Assembly: GCF_003201955.1 (NCBI RefSeq)
Contig: NZ_QJJM01000013.1
Coordinates: 1 to 64,000, forward strand
Length of the DNA stretch: 64,000 nucleotides
Reading direction: 5' to 3'
DNA from: Blastomonas natatoria
GTDB lineage: Bacteria > Pseudomonadota > Alphaproteobacteria > Sphingomonadales > Sphingomonadaceae
Part shown: one piece after another, positions 47,234 to 55,887 of the stretch
Numbering within the stretch: position 1 is the stretch's first letter
Layout of the letters: the number at the start of each line of letters is the position of its first letter
The notes under the pieces: model-generated
What the model was told of the DNA's origin: nothing
Seen by the model: only the letters and a program-made list of their open reading frames with translations
The model's database searches: none
Made by a program: the position numbers and the translations under genes

Positions 47234-49699
47234 TTGACCACCACCCGTGCCCGCCCCGACCATGACTGGCCGGAATGGATGCCTGCACTGCCCGACCCCG
47301 ACAGCCCCGACGCCCGCATTACCGCGCTGATTATCATTGGCGGACTGGTGCTGAGCGGCGCGCTCATCTGGCTGGCCTTGGGTGACTGGGTGCCGCTGGC
47401 GTTGTTTGCCGGGGGACTGGTGGCGCTGGCGTCGCTGATCCTGCTCGTGCGGCAACAGTTTCCGCCCCGTGCCGCCGTCCAGAACACGATGGCGGACTGG
47501 TCGGTAACCTTTGCGGCGACGGATCATCCGACGATCGCCATTGCCATTACCGATGAGGCGGGGCGGATGATCTGCGCCAACCAGCGCTTCATCGACCAGT
47601 TCGGTGCCGAGATGGTGCCGCCAAAATTGACGCTTGCCGGCCAGGGCGGCGATATCCTGGCAGAGGCAGGCCGTGCGGCCTGGCGCGATGGGGAGGGCAA
47701 GGCGGGCGGTCTTGTGGCCGCAGGCGTGACGATCAAAGCCCATGTCCGCCGGGTCGGGCGGGGGCAGGATCATCTGTTGTGGAAATTCGAGCCCGTGCAG
47801 CGCCACGATCTTGCGGTCGAGGCCGACGCCATGCTGACCGGACGGCCGGGCCGTGCGCTGGGCGAGGGCGGCTTCATGGCTGCAGCGATCAGTGCCGAAG
47901 GGCGCATCCGCGCTGCGAACAGCGCATTTGCCGCGCGCGCCGCCGGGGCCGAGGCAGGCAATATCGTCGGGCGCGATCTGGCCAGCTTCCTGCGCGCGGA
48001 CGAACGCAACCGCATCTATTTCGAGCGTGAGGGGCGCAAGGGCGTACCGCTCAGGCTTTTCCACCTGCCGCTGGTCGATCCGCTCCAGGTGACCGACCCG
48101 GGCGAACGCGAGAAGGCGCCTGCGCTGGTCGTCCTGATCGACGAGGATGCCAGCGGCGTCGACCGGAGCACCGCGCTCGGCTATGTCCAGACGCTGCTCG
48201 GGTTGCTGCCCGTCGGACTGGCTATGACCGATCGCGACGGTCGGTTCCTGTTTGCGAATGACGCGTTCCTGCGCGCGGCGGGGATCACCGAGGCCGAGCT
48301 TCCCCCCTATCCCGGGGATCTGGTGGTGCGCGAGGACAAGGGCGCGATCGCCGATGCGGTGCGCCGCCATGCCAGCGGCCAGGCGATGGCGGGCGATGTC
48401 GCGCTGCGCCTGCGCCACCAGCCCGATGAGCCGGTGACGCTGTCGCTTGCCAGTCTGCGTGGCGTGGGAGAGGCTGCGGTGCTGCTGTCGATCAAGGACA
48501 ATAGCGAGGAAAGCCGCCTCAAGCGCCAGGTCGCGCAGGCGAGCAAGATGCAGGCGATCGGCCAGCTTGCAGGCGGGGTCGCGCATGATTTCAACAATGT
48601 GCTGACCGCGATCATCGGCCATTGCGACCTGATGCTGATGCGGCACAGCCCCGGCGACAGCGACTATGACGACATCCAGCAGATCCGCAGCAATTCCAAT
48701 CGTGCGGCCTCGCTGACCCGGCACCTGCTCGCCTTTTCGCGGCAGCAGACGCTGCGGCCGCAGGTGCTGCAACTGCCCGATATCGTCTCTGATACATCCG
48801 AGCTGCTGAAGCGGCTGATCGGCGAGAAGATCGTGCTCGAGGTGCAGCACGACCGCGATCTCGGCCCGGTTCGCGCCGATCCCGGCCAGCTCGAACAGGT
48901 GATCGTCAACCTCGCGGTCAACGGCCGCGATGCGATGCTCGCCAAGCGCCCCCCCGGCGGCACGCTCACCATCCGCACACGCAAGGTGACGGCGGCCGAT
49001 GTGCGTGCAATGAACAGCGATATCCTGCCGGTCGACGATTACAGCGCGATCCTGGTCGAGGATGGTGGCACCGGCATGCCGCCCGATGTGCAGGCGCGCA
49101 TCTTCGAACCGTTCTTCACCACCAAGGAAGTGGGCAAGGGCACGGGGCTTGGCCTTTCGACCGTTTACGGCATCGTCAAGCAGTCCGGCGGCTATATCTT
49201 CGTCGACTCGGAGCCGGGCCAGGGCACGACCTTCTCGATCTATTTCCCGGTCTATCGCGGCGGTGCGGTCGAGCAGCGCAATCGCAAGGCGCCGGTCAAG
49301 GTGAGCAACGGTCAATGGGGCAATGCCCGGCTGCTGCTGGTCGAGGATGAAGACATGGTGCGCGCGGTAGCGGAGCGCGCGCTGACGCGGCAGGGCTTCA
49401 CGGTGGTCACCGCGACCGATGGCGAGGATGGGCTCGAGCGGTTGAGCGATAGCGGGCCGTTCGATCTTGTCGTCAGCGATGTCGTCATGCCCAATCTCGA
49501 CGGACCGGGCATGGCGGTGGAAATGCGCAAACGCATGCCCGGTCTGCCGATCCTGTTCATGTCGGGCTATGCCGAGGAAACGCTGCGCCAGAGCATCTCG
49601 ATCGATCAGGTGCATTTCCTGCCCAAGCCCTTTTCCGTTGCGCAGATCGTCGACGCCGTTCATGGCGCGCTGGCCGCATCGGCTCCCCAAAGCGAGTGA
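47234..49699 (+). CDS. cckA: Hybrid sensor histidine kinase CckA
   Basis: An 821-residue kinase with the CckA layout. Two N-terminal transmembrane helices (about 30-77) are followed by PAS-like domains (one at about 315-430, GLLPVGLAMTDRDGRFLF), then the HisKA helix with the phospho-acceptor histidine in LAGGVAHDFNNVLTAIIGH (about 452). A HATPase domain follows (NLAVNGRDAM, EDGGTGMP, GTGLGLSTVYGIV) and a C-terminal receiver (LLLVEDEDMVRAVA, aspartate in VVSDVVMPN about 749, lysine in LPKPF). In alphaproteobacteria CckA feeds ChpT and CtrA, the cell-cycle and motility relay. TTG start at 47234; a single-domain response regulator follows within 15 bases. Confidence 0.9.
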   Translation: MTTTRARPDHDWPEWMPALPDPDSPDARITALIIIGGLVLSGALIWLALGDWVPLALFAGGLVALASLILLVRQQFPPRAAVQNTMADWSVTFAATDHPTIAIAITDEAGRMICANQRFIDQFGAEMVPPKLTLAGQGGDILAEAGRAAWRDGEGKAGGLVAAGVTIKAHVRRVGRGQDHLLWKFEPVQRHDLAVEADAMLTGRPGRALGEGGFMAAAISAEGRIRAANSAFAARAAGAEAGNIVGRDLASFLRADERNRIYFEREGRKGVPLRLFHLPLVDPLQVTDPGEREKAPALVVLIDEDASGVDRSTALGYVQTLLGLLPVGLAMTDRDGRFLFANDAFLRAAGITEAELPPYPGDLVVREDKGAIADAVRRHASGQAMAGDVALRLRHQPDEPVTLSLASLRGVGEAAVLLSIKDNSEESRLKRQVAQASKMQAIGQLAGGVAHDFNNVLTAIIGHCDLMLMRHSPGDSDYDDIQQIRSNSNRAASLTRHLLAFSRQQTLRPQVLQLPDIVSDTSELLKRLIGEKIVLEVQHDRDLGPVRADPGQLEQVIVNLAVNGRDAMLAKRPPGGTLTIRTRKVTAADVRAMNSDILPVDDYSAILVEDGGTGMPPDVQARIFEPFFTTKEVGKGTGLGLSTVYGIVKQSGGYIFVDSEPGQGTTFSIYFPVYRGGAVEQRNRKAPVKVSNGQWGNARLLLVEDEDMVRAVAERALTRQGFTVVTATDGEDGLERLSDSGPFDLVVSDVVMPNLDGPGMAVEMRKRMPGLPILFMSGYAEETLRQSISIDQVHFLPKPFSVAQIVDAVHGALAASAPQSE

Positions 49700-49714
49700 A
49701 GGAAAGAGACTGCA

Positions 49715-50059
49715 GTGAGTGAAGCCAGGACTTTTCTGATCGCCGAGGATGAGGCGATGATCGCCATGCTGCTGGAGGATTTCATCGACCTGGCCGGTCA
49801 CGGCATTGCTGCCATGGTTGCAAGCCTTTCCGATGGGCTTGAAGCGATCGAGGCGGGGGGCTTTGATGCAGCGATCCTCGACGTCAATCTGGGACGCGAC
49901 AAATGCTGGCCGCTTGCTGATGCTTTGCGTTCGATGGGCATTCCCTATGTTTTCGCGACCGGCGGTGGCGACACGATTCCGCCCGAGCATGCGTCCGCCC
50001 CCACTCTCGCCAAGCCCTATACGCTGGCCTCGCTCGAAGCCGTGCTGGCGCGTATCTGA
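49715..50059 (+). CDS. Single-domain response regulator
   Basis: A 114-residue receiver domain with no output domain. Acidic pocket EDEA near residue 11, phospho-acceptor aspartate in AAILDVNLG (about 56), and lysine in LAKPYTLA near the end. GTG start at 49715, 15 bases after the cckA stop. Stand-alone receivers can act as phosphate sinks or as shuttles like DivK; operon linkage to cckA suggests it modulates that relay, but this is inference. Confidence 0.88.
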   Translation: MSEARTFLIAEDEAMIAMLLEDFIDLAGHGIAAMVASLSDGLEAIEAGGFDAAILDVNLGRDKCWPLADALRSMGIPYVFATGGGDTIPPEHASAPTLAKPYTLASLEAVLARI

Positions 50060-50090
50060 TCGCGTTTTTGTCCTTGCGTTGCGCAACGAT

Positions 50091-50105
50091 GTTCCCTACC
50101 TGTTC
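50091..50105 (+). promoter_or_regulatory. LexA-binding SOS box of recA
   Basis: GTTCCCTACCTGTTC is a perfect match to the alphaproteobacterial SOS consensus GTTC-N7-GTTC. It lies 77 bases before the recA start codon, and 31 bases after the response regulator stop. Confidence 0.9.
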
Positions 50106-50181
50106 TATAAGAACAGATTGGGTACATCACTGAGTCGTTGCGCCGGAGGTCCGGAGCAATTACGCATGAAAGGGCAGGGCT

Positions 50182-51267
50182 ATGGCCGGGCAGCTTAAAC
50201 TCATCCAGACCGAAAAAGAGGCAAAATCCATGGACAGGCAAAAGGCGCTCGATGCGGCGCTGGCTCAGATCGACCGGGCCTTTGGCAAGGGGTCGGCGAT
50301 GCGGCTGGGCTCCAAGGAGGCGATGCAGGTCGAGGCGATCTCGACCGGATCGCTGGGCCTCGATATCGCGCTCGGTGTCGGCGGCCTGCCGCGCGGCCGC
50401 GTGATCGAAATCTACGGTCCGGAAAGCTCGGGGAAAACCACGCTGGCGCTGCACGTGATCGCAGAAGCCCAGAAGAACGGCGGCACCGCCGCGTTCGTCG
50501 ATGCCGAACACGCGCTCGATCCGGTCTATGCCAAGAAGCTCGGTGTCAATATCGACGAGCTGATCGTCTCGCAGCCCGATACCGGCGAGCAGGCGCTGGA
50601 GATCACCGATACGCTGGTGCGGTCGAACGCGATCGACGTGCTGGTGGTCGATTCGGTCGCGGCTTTGGTGCCGCGGGCGGAAATCGAGGGTGAGATGGGT
50701 GACAGCCATGTCGGCTTGCAGGCGCGCCTGATGAGCCAGTCGCTGCGCAAGCTGACCGGTTCGATCAGCCGCTCGCGCTGCATGGTGATCTTCATCAACC
50801 AGCTGCGCATGAAGATCGGTGTGATGTACGGGAATCCGGAAACGACCACCGGCGGCAATGCGCTGAAATTCTACGCTTCGGTGCGTCTCGACATCCGTCG
50901 CACCGGCCAGATCAAGGACCGCGACGATATCGTCGGCAACACCACGCGGGTGAAGGTCGTCAAGAACAAGGTCGCGCCGCCGTTCAAGCAGGTCGAATTC
51001 GACATCATGTATGGCGAGGGTATCTCGAAGATCGGCGAGATTCTCGATCTGGGCGTCAAGGCGGGCATTGTCGAGAAGGCCGGTAGCTGGTTCAGCCACG
51101 ATTCGGTGCGCATCGGCCAGGGACGCGAGAATGCCAAGAATTTCCTCAAGGAGAATCCCGAGATGATGGCCAAGATCGAGGGCCTGATCCGCGGCCAGCA
51201 GGACAAGGTGGCCGAAGAGATGATGACCGGTCCCGATGCCGAGGACGATGTCGGCGACGACATGTAA
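50182..51267 (+). CDS. recA: Recombinase A
   Basis: DNA strand-exchange ATPase and SOS co-protease; 361 residues. Walker [14 protein letters not shown], Walker B in [13 protein letters not shown], loop regions around [18 protein letters not shown], and the acidic C-terminal tail ([10 protein letters not shown]) are present. ATG 50182 is used; ATG 50230 ([14 protein letters not shown]) would give the more common shorter N-terminus. A perfect SOS box lies upstream. Downstream, a 10-bp hairpin with one mismatch (51283-51305) without a T-run may assist termination. Confidence 0.97.
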   Translation: MAGQLKLIQTEKEAKSMDRQKALDAALAQIDRAFGKGSAMRLGSKEAMQVEAISTGSLGLDIALGVGGLPRGRVIEIYGPESSGKTTLALHVIAEAQKNGGTAAFVDAEHALDPVYAKKLGVNIDELIVSQPDTGEQALEITDTLVRSNAIDVLVVDSVAALVPRAEIEGEMGDSHVGLQARLMSQSLRKLTGSISRSRCMVIFINQLRMKIGVMYGNPETTTGGNALKFYASVRLDIRRTGQIKDRDDIVGNTTRVKVVKNKVAPPFKQVEFDIMYGEGISKIGEILDLGVKAGIVEKAGSWFSHDSVRIGQGRENAKNFLKENPEMMAKIEGLIRGQQDKVAEEMMTGPDAEDDVGDDM

Positions 51268-51422
51268 TCGGCCTGGGTCTCTCGCTCTGGCGTATCGCCG
51301 GAGCGGGCAGGCAATTGGTTGGAACGGTTCGAAGGGGCAGGGCAGCAGGCAAGCGGCTCTGTCCCTTCATTTTTGCGCATATATTGCTTCAATCTCGCTT
51401 CAACTCGCCTTATGTCGCAGCC

Positions 51423-54083
51423 ATGACATCGACAAATGACATCCGGCGTTCGTTCCTCGAATATTTTGGGGGCAACGGCCATGACATCGTGCCCTCCGCG
51501 CCGCTGGTTCCGCACAACGACCCGACGCTGATGTTCGTCAATGCGGGCATGGTGCCGTTCAAGAACGTGTTCACCGGGCTGGAGACCCGCGCCAATGCGC
51601 GTGCCACTTCGTCGCAGAAATGCGTCCGCGCCGGCGGCAAGCACAACGATCTCGACAATGTCGGCTATACCGCGCGGCATCACACGTTTTTCGAGATGCT
51701 GGGCAATTTCTCGTTCGGCGACTATTTCAAGGAAGAGGCGATCCACCACGCCTGGACCCTGGTCAACAAGACCTGGGGCCTGGCTGCAGACAGGCTGACC
51801 GTCACCGTCTATCACACCGACGACGAAGCATTCGGGCTGTGGAAGAAGATCGCCGGGCTGCCCGACGAGCGGATCATCCGCATCGCCACTTCGGACAATT
51901 TCTGGTCGATGGGCGATACCGGCCCGTGTGGTCCATGCAGCGAGATCTTCTACGATCACGGTGACCATATCTTCGGCGGCCCGCCGGGATCGCCGGACGA
52001 GGACGGCGACCGGTTCATCGAGATCTGGAACCTGGTGTTCATGCAATATGAACAGCATGCCGATGGCAGCCGCACCAACCTGCCGCGGCCGTCGATCGAT
52101 ACCGGCATGGGCATCGAGCGCATCGCCGCAGTCATGCAGGGCGTCCACGACAATTACGACATCGACCTGTTCAAGGCGCTGATCGCCGCCTCGGGCCAGG
52201 CGACCGGCACTGCGACCACGGGCGACAATCAGGCGAGCCATCGCGTGATCGCCGATCACCTGCGCGCCACCTCGTTCCTGATCGCCGATGGCGTGCTGCC
52301 CGCCAACGAAGGGCGCGGCTATGTGCTGCGCCGGATCATGCGCCGCGCCATGCGCCATGCGCATATCCTGGGCGCGGCCGATCCGCTGATGCACCGGTTG
52401 GTGCCGACCCTCGTCGCCGAAATGGGCCAGGCCTTCCCCGAACTCGTCCGCGCGCAACCGTTGATCGAGGAAACGCTGGAGCGCGAGGAAACCCGCTTCC
52501 GCCAGACCCTCGACAAGGGATTGAGGCTGCTCGACGAGGCCACCGCGGACCTCGCTGAAGGCGCGGTGCTCTCGGGCGAGACCGCGTTCAAGCTCTACGA
52601 CACCTATGGCTTCCCCTATGACCTGACCGAAGATGCCCTGCGCAGCCGCGGCCTGGGCGTCGATCGCGAAGGCTTCGACACCGCTATGGCCGCGCAGAAA
52701 GCCGCCGCGCGTGCCGCATGGAAGGGTTCGGGCGAGGCGGCGTCGGCCGAGATCTGGTATGATATTGCCGAGCGCGCCGGTGGCACCGAGTTCACCGGCT
52801 ATACCGCCACCGAAGGCGAGGCCGAGGTTGTTGCGCTTGTCCGCGACGGTACCGAGATCGATAGCGCATCGGCAGGCGACACCGTCACCATCCTCGTGAA
52901 CCAGACACCGTTCTATGGTGAGAGTGGCGGCCAGATGGGCGATGCCGGTGTCATCTCGTCGCTCGGCGGGCTCAAGGCTGTCGTTGACGATACCTCCAAG
53001 CCGCTTGGCCGGCTGCACGCGCACCAGGCGCGCGTCGAGGCTGGTACGATCAAGGTCGGCGATACCGTGCATCTCGCGGTCGATGTCGATCGGCGCGATG
53101 CGCTGCGCGCCAATCACAGCGCGACGCACCTGCTGCACGCGGCGCTGCGCAACCATCTGGGCGGTCATGTCACCCAAAAGGGATCGCTGGTCGCGCCCGA
53201 TCGACTCCGGTTCGATTTCTCGCATCCCAAGGCCCTTACTGACGCGGAAATGGCTGCGATTGAGGCCGAGGTGAATGCCGAAATCCGCGCCAACGAGGCG
53301 GTGACGACGCGGCTGATGAGCCCCGATGACGCCGTTCAGGCGGGCGCGCTCGCCCTGTTTGGCGAGAAATACGGTGAGGAAGTGCGCGTTCTCTCGATGG
53401 GCCGTGCGACCGACAAGCATTATTCGGTCGAGCTGTGCGGCGGCACGCATGTGCGCGCGCTCGGCGATATCGGCATCTTCCGCATCGTCAGCGAAAGCGC
53501 GGTGTCGAGCGGCGTGCGCCGGATCGAGGCGCTGACCGGCGAAGGCGCTCGCCAGTGGCTGGTGGCACGCGACGAGCGGGTCAAGGCGATCGCGGCGTTG
53601 GTCAAGACATCGCCCGACGAGGTCGAGACGCGCATCGCCGCGCTGGTCGAGGAACGCCGCGCGCTCGAGCGCGAACTGGCCGAGGCGCGCAAGGCACTGG
53701 CGCTGGGCGGGGGTGGCGGCAAGGCCGGGCCTGCGGTCGAAACCGTCGGCGGGGTCAGCTTCCAGGCACAGGTGATCGATGGGCTCGATCCGAAGGAATT
53801 GCGCGGTCTGCTCGATCAGGCCAAGTCGGCGCTCGGATCGGGGGTTGCGGTGATGGTCGCCACCAATGACGGACGTGCCGCCTTTGCTGCGGCCGTGACC
53901 GACGATCTGACCGGACGCTTCAGCGCGGTCGATCTGGTCCGCGCCGGGGTCGAAGCGCTGGGCGGCAAGGGTGGCGGTGGCCGTCCCGACATGGCCCAGG
54001 GCGGTGGTCCGGACGCCAGCAAGGCGGATGACGCGGTGGCGGCCGTGCGCGCGCTGATCGAGAACGCAGCCGCGCCTGCGTAA
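51423..54083 (+). CDS. alaS: Alanyl-tRNA synthetase
   Basis: Class II synthetase of 886 residues, starting at ATG 51423 ([15 protein letters not shown]), which matches the family start; the ORF from 51315 is too long. Motifs: [36 protein letters not shown]-type motif 2, editing-domain [12 protein letters not shown], and the zinc cluster [13 protein letters not shown]. The C-terminal C-Ala domain ends in [12 protein letters not shown] strong bidirectional terminator follows. Confidence 0.97.
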   Translation: MTSTNDIRRSFLEYFGGNGHDIVPSAPLVPHNDPTLMFVNAGMVPFKNVFTGLETRANARATSSQKCVRAGGKHNDLDNVGYTARHHTFFEMLGNFSFGDYFKEEAIHHAWTLVNKTWGLAADRLTVTVYHTDDEAFGLWKKIAGLPDERIIRIATSDNFWSMGDTGPCGPCSEIFYDHGDHIFGGPPGSPDEDGDRFIEIWNLVFMQYEQHADGSRTNLPRPSIDTGMGIERIAAVMQGVHDNYDIDLFKALIAASGQATGTATTGDNQASHRVIADHLRATSFLIADGVLPANEGRGYVLRRIMRRAMRHAHILGAADPLMHRLVPTLVAEMGQAFPELVRAQPLIEETLEREETRFRQTLDKGLRLLDEATADLAEGAVLSGETAFKLYDTYGFPYDLTEDALRSRGLGVDREGFDTAMAAQKAAARAAWKGSGEAASAEIWYDIAERAGGTEFTGYTATEGEAEVVALVRDGTEIDSASAGDTVTILVNQTPFYGESGGQMGDAGVISSLGGLKAVVDDTSKPLGRLHAHQARVEAGTIKVGDTVHLAVDVDRRDALRANHSATHLLHAALRNHLGGHVTQKGSLVAPDRLRFDFSHPKALTDAEMAAIEAEVNAEIRANEAVTTRLMSPDDAVQAGALALFGEKYGEEVRVLSMGRATDKHYSVELCGGTHVRALGDIGIFRIVSESAVSSGVRRIEALTGEGARQWLVARDERVKAIAALVKTSPDEVETRIAALVEERRALERELAEARKALALGGGGGKAGPAVETVGGVSFQAQVIDGLDPKELRGLLDQAKSALGSGVAVMVATNDGRAAFAAAVTDDLTGRFSAVDLVRAGVEALGGKGGGGRPDMAQGGGPDASKADDAVAAVRALIENAAAPA

Positions 54084-54140
54084 CGCTCGGCTCCCCTGCG
54101 CAGGCGGGACATCTTGTTGAAGTCTCTACAACAAACCGGT

Positions 54141-54279
54141 CCCCTGCGAAGGCAGGGGCCCATCACCTGCACTTGCCTGCTGTGCAGACGGTCAGTGGAT
54201 TTGGTTAGTAGTCTGTTGGACGCTGGACCGGTGATGATAGCCTGAAAGCTCTGGAGATGGGCCGCTGCCTTCGCAGGGG
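54141..54279. repeat. Family D inverted pair
   Basis: CCCCTGCGAAGGCAG (54141-54155) and CTGCCTTCGCAGGGG (54265-54279) are 15-bp perfect reverse complements, extended by GGGGCCCATC/GATGGGCC. The spacer is about 110 bases. A degenerate relative starts near 54091. It lies between the convergent alaS and rpmE genes, and with the terminator it accounts for the 309-base gap. Confidence 0.85.
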
Positions 54280-54323
54280 ATCTGAACCCGGTTTCACAGC
54301 CGAATACGCGTCCTCAATGAATC

Positions 54324-54364
54324 AAAAAAGGGCTGCGAAACCAGATGGTTCGCAGCCCTTTTTT
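54324..54364. terminator. Bidirectional Rho-independent terminator between alaS and rpmE
   Basis: The A-run and GGGCTGCGAA (54330-54339) pairs with TTCGCAGCCC and a T-run (54349-54364), giving a perfect stem with flanking A and T runs on both sides and a 9-base loop. It can end alaS on the plus strand and rpmE on the minus strand. Confidence 0.92.
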
Positions 54365-54392
54365 ATAGCGTCCCTCAGGCGAGGGGCGATGC

Positions 54393-54623
54393 TCAGCCCT
54401 TTTTGAGCGAGATGCCGCCGAAACGCTTGTTGAAGCGGGCGACCTGGCCGCCTGCATCCAGCATGCGCTGGTTGCCGCCGGTCCATGCCGGGTGCGAGGT
54501 CGGATCGATATCCAGCTGCAGCGTGTCGCCTTCCTTGCCCCAGGTCGAGCGGGTCTGGTACACGGTGCCGTCGGTCATCTTCACATTGATCATGTGGTAA
54601 TCGGGATGGATATCGTTCTTCAT
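54393..54623 (-). CDS. rpmE: 50S ribosomal protein L31
   Basis: A 76-residue ribosomal protein ([20 protein letters not shown]) from ATG 54623; an ORF from 54752 has a non-family leader. It lacks the CxxC zinc ligands, so it is the zinc-independent type. It lies downstream of fabZ on the minus strand with its own spacing of 109 bases. Confidence 0.93.
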   Translation of the reverse strand: MKNDIHPDYHMINVKMTDGTVYQTRSTWGKEGDTLQLDIDPTSHPAWTGGNQRMLDAGGQVARFNKRFGGISLKKG

Positions 54624-54732
54624 CGTCTTTGTCCTTGAATATGGCTGGTTCCGACCAGCCCGCAGGATGAATGGGAAGCGGCGCGCATAACGCTGCGTGC
54701 CATCAAAAGCAAGAGCTTTACCGAAGTACCGA

Positions 54733-55191
54733 TCAGGCCGGCGGGTCGGCAATCATTGCGGTAAAGCCGACTTCGCAGGCGAGCTTGCCGTTCATTTCGG
54801 CGCGTGCCCTGAACTTGCACACCTTGGCGCGCTTCTGCTCGAACTCGGCATGCAGGTCGAGCAGCACGCCGGGCTCGACCGGAACGCGGAACTTGGCACC
54901 GTCGATCGCCATGAAATACACGAGCTTGCCCGAGCCTGCGAGCCCCAGGGATTCGACCGCCAGGATGCCCGCAGCCTGCGCCAGCGCCTCGATGATGAGG
55001 ACGCCGGGCATGATCGGGCGGGCAGGGAAGTGGCCCTGAAAGAACGGCTCGTTCATGCTGACCGCCTTGATCGCGTGGATCGACTGGTCGATGTCCAGCC
55101 GCGCCACGCGGTCGACGAGCAGCATGGGATAGCGGTGCGGAAGCGCCGCCATCACCTTCAGGATGTCATAGTTCACATCGCCTTCGGCCAT
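54733..55191 (-). CDS. fabZ: 3-hydroxyacyl-[acyl-carrier-protein] dehydratase
   Basis: Dehydrates 3-hydroxyacyl-ACP in fatty acid elongation. 152 residues, hot-dog fold: [20 protein letters not shown], the catalytic histidine in [20 protein letters not shown], and the catalytic glutamate in the same segment. It follows ompH on the minus strand by 9 bases, part of the bamA-ompH-fabZ cluster common to proteobacteria. Confidence 0.95.
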   Translation of the reverse strand: MAEGDVNYDILKVMAALPHRYPMLLVDRVARLDIDQSIHAIKAVSMNEPFFQGHFPARPIMPGVLIIEALAQAAGILAVESLGLAGSGKLVYFMAIDGAKFRVPVEPGVLLDLHAEFEQKRAKVCKFRARAEMNGKLACEVGFTAMIADPPA

Positions 55192-55200
55192 GGAACGGAC

Positions 55201-55887
55201 TTACCGGCCTTCGGGCTGCTGGGCAGCCGGTGCTGCCGGGCGGGCCTGGCCCTGCTGGGCAGCCTGCTGCGCGGCCTGCTGCTCACGCTGCTGACGCGGC
55301 AGCCAGCCCTGCGGTGGCACCAGCTGAGCCGAAGGGATCAGGGTATTGAGCTCTGCCGTGATGTCCTTGGTCAGGTCATAGGCATCGTTATGGGCCAGCG
55401 TCGCGCCGGTCTCGAACACGATCGTGATCTTGCGCTTGGTCATCGCCTGACGCACGGCCTGGTCGAACTTTTCGCTGATCTGTTCGAGCACATAGGCTTC
55501 CGACAGGGCGACGGGCTGCAGGATTTCCTGCACTTCCTGCGAACCCTGTTCACGCAGCTGCTGGATCTGGCCCAGCTGCTGCTGCAACGCAGCCTGATTG
55601 GCCTGCGCATTAGGTGCCTGAACGTCGGTGTTGAACTTGTTCACCAGCGGCTCGAGCTGCTGACGGATCTGGTTCGACTTGGCCTGCGCTGCATCATACT
55701 GCGCCTTGTACGTCGTCGGACGCGCGTTGTTGGCGTTGACGAAGGCCGACGATTCGACGACCGCACGGCGCTGATCGGCAATGCCGATGCCCGAAACGGC
55801 TTGGGCGGCGACGGGTGCGATCGCGCCCGAGGCCAGGGTGCCGGCGGCCATCAGGGCAGCGGCGGTGCATTTGAGCAGAAGTTTCAT
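55201..55887 (-). CDS. OmpH/Skp-family periplasmic chaperone
   Basis: A 228-residue protein with a signal peptide (KCTAAALMAAGTLASGAIAP, cut near VAAQA). The helical part (AQAKSNQIRQQLEPLVNKF, then QLGQIQQLREQG) forms the coiled tentacles of Skp/OmpH proteins, and the C-terminus is rich in glutamine and alanine. Skp holds unfolded outer-membrane proteins and delivers them to the Bam complex. Its ATG overlaps the bamA stop (ATGA). Confidence 0.9.
   Translation of the reverse strand: MKLLLKCTAAALMAAGTLASGAIAPVAAQAVSGIGIADQRRAVVESSAFVNANNARPTTYKAQYDAAQAKSNQIRQQLEPLVNKFNTDVQAPNAQANQAALQQQLGQIQQLREQGSQEVQEILQPVALSEAYVLEQISEKFDQAVRQAMTKRKITIVFETGATLAHNDAYDLTKDITAELNTLIPSAQLVPPQGWLPRQQREQQAAQQAAQQGQARPAAPAAQQPEGR

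Noticed and set aside
47141-50086. 981-residue ORF antisense to cckA and the response regulator
   Set aside because: Covers clear kinase and receiver domains in full; a GC-driven open frame.
51283-51305. Hairpin after recA as Rho-independent terminator
   Set aside because: A 10-bp stem with one T-G wobble exists but no T-run follows; listed only as a note under recA.
50871-53450. 859-residue ORF antisense to recA and alaS
   Set aside because: Overlaps two highly conserved genes; no family signature.
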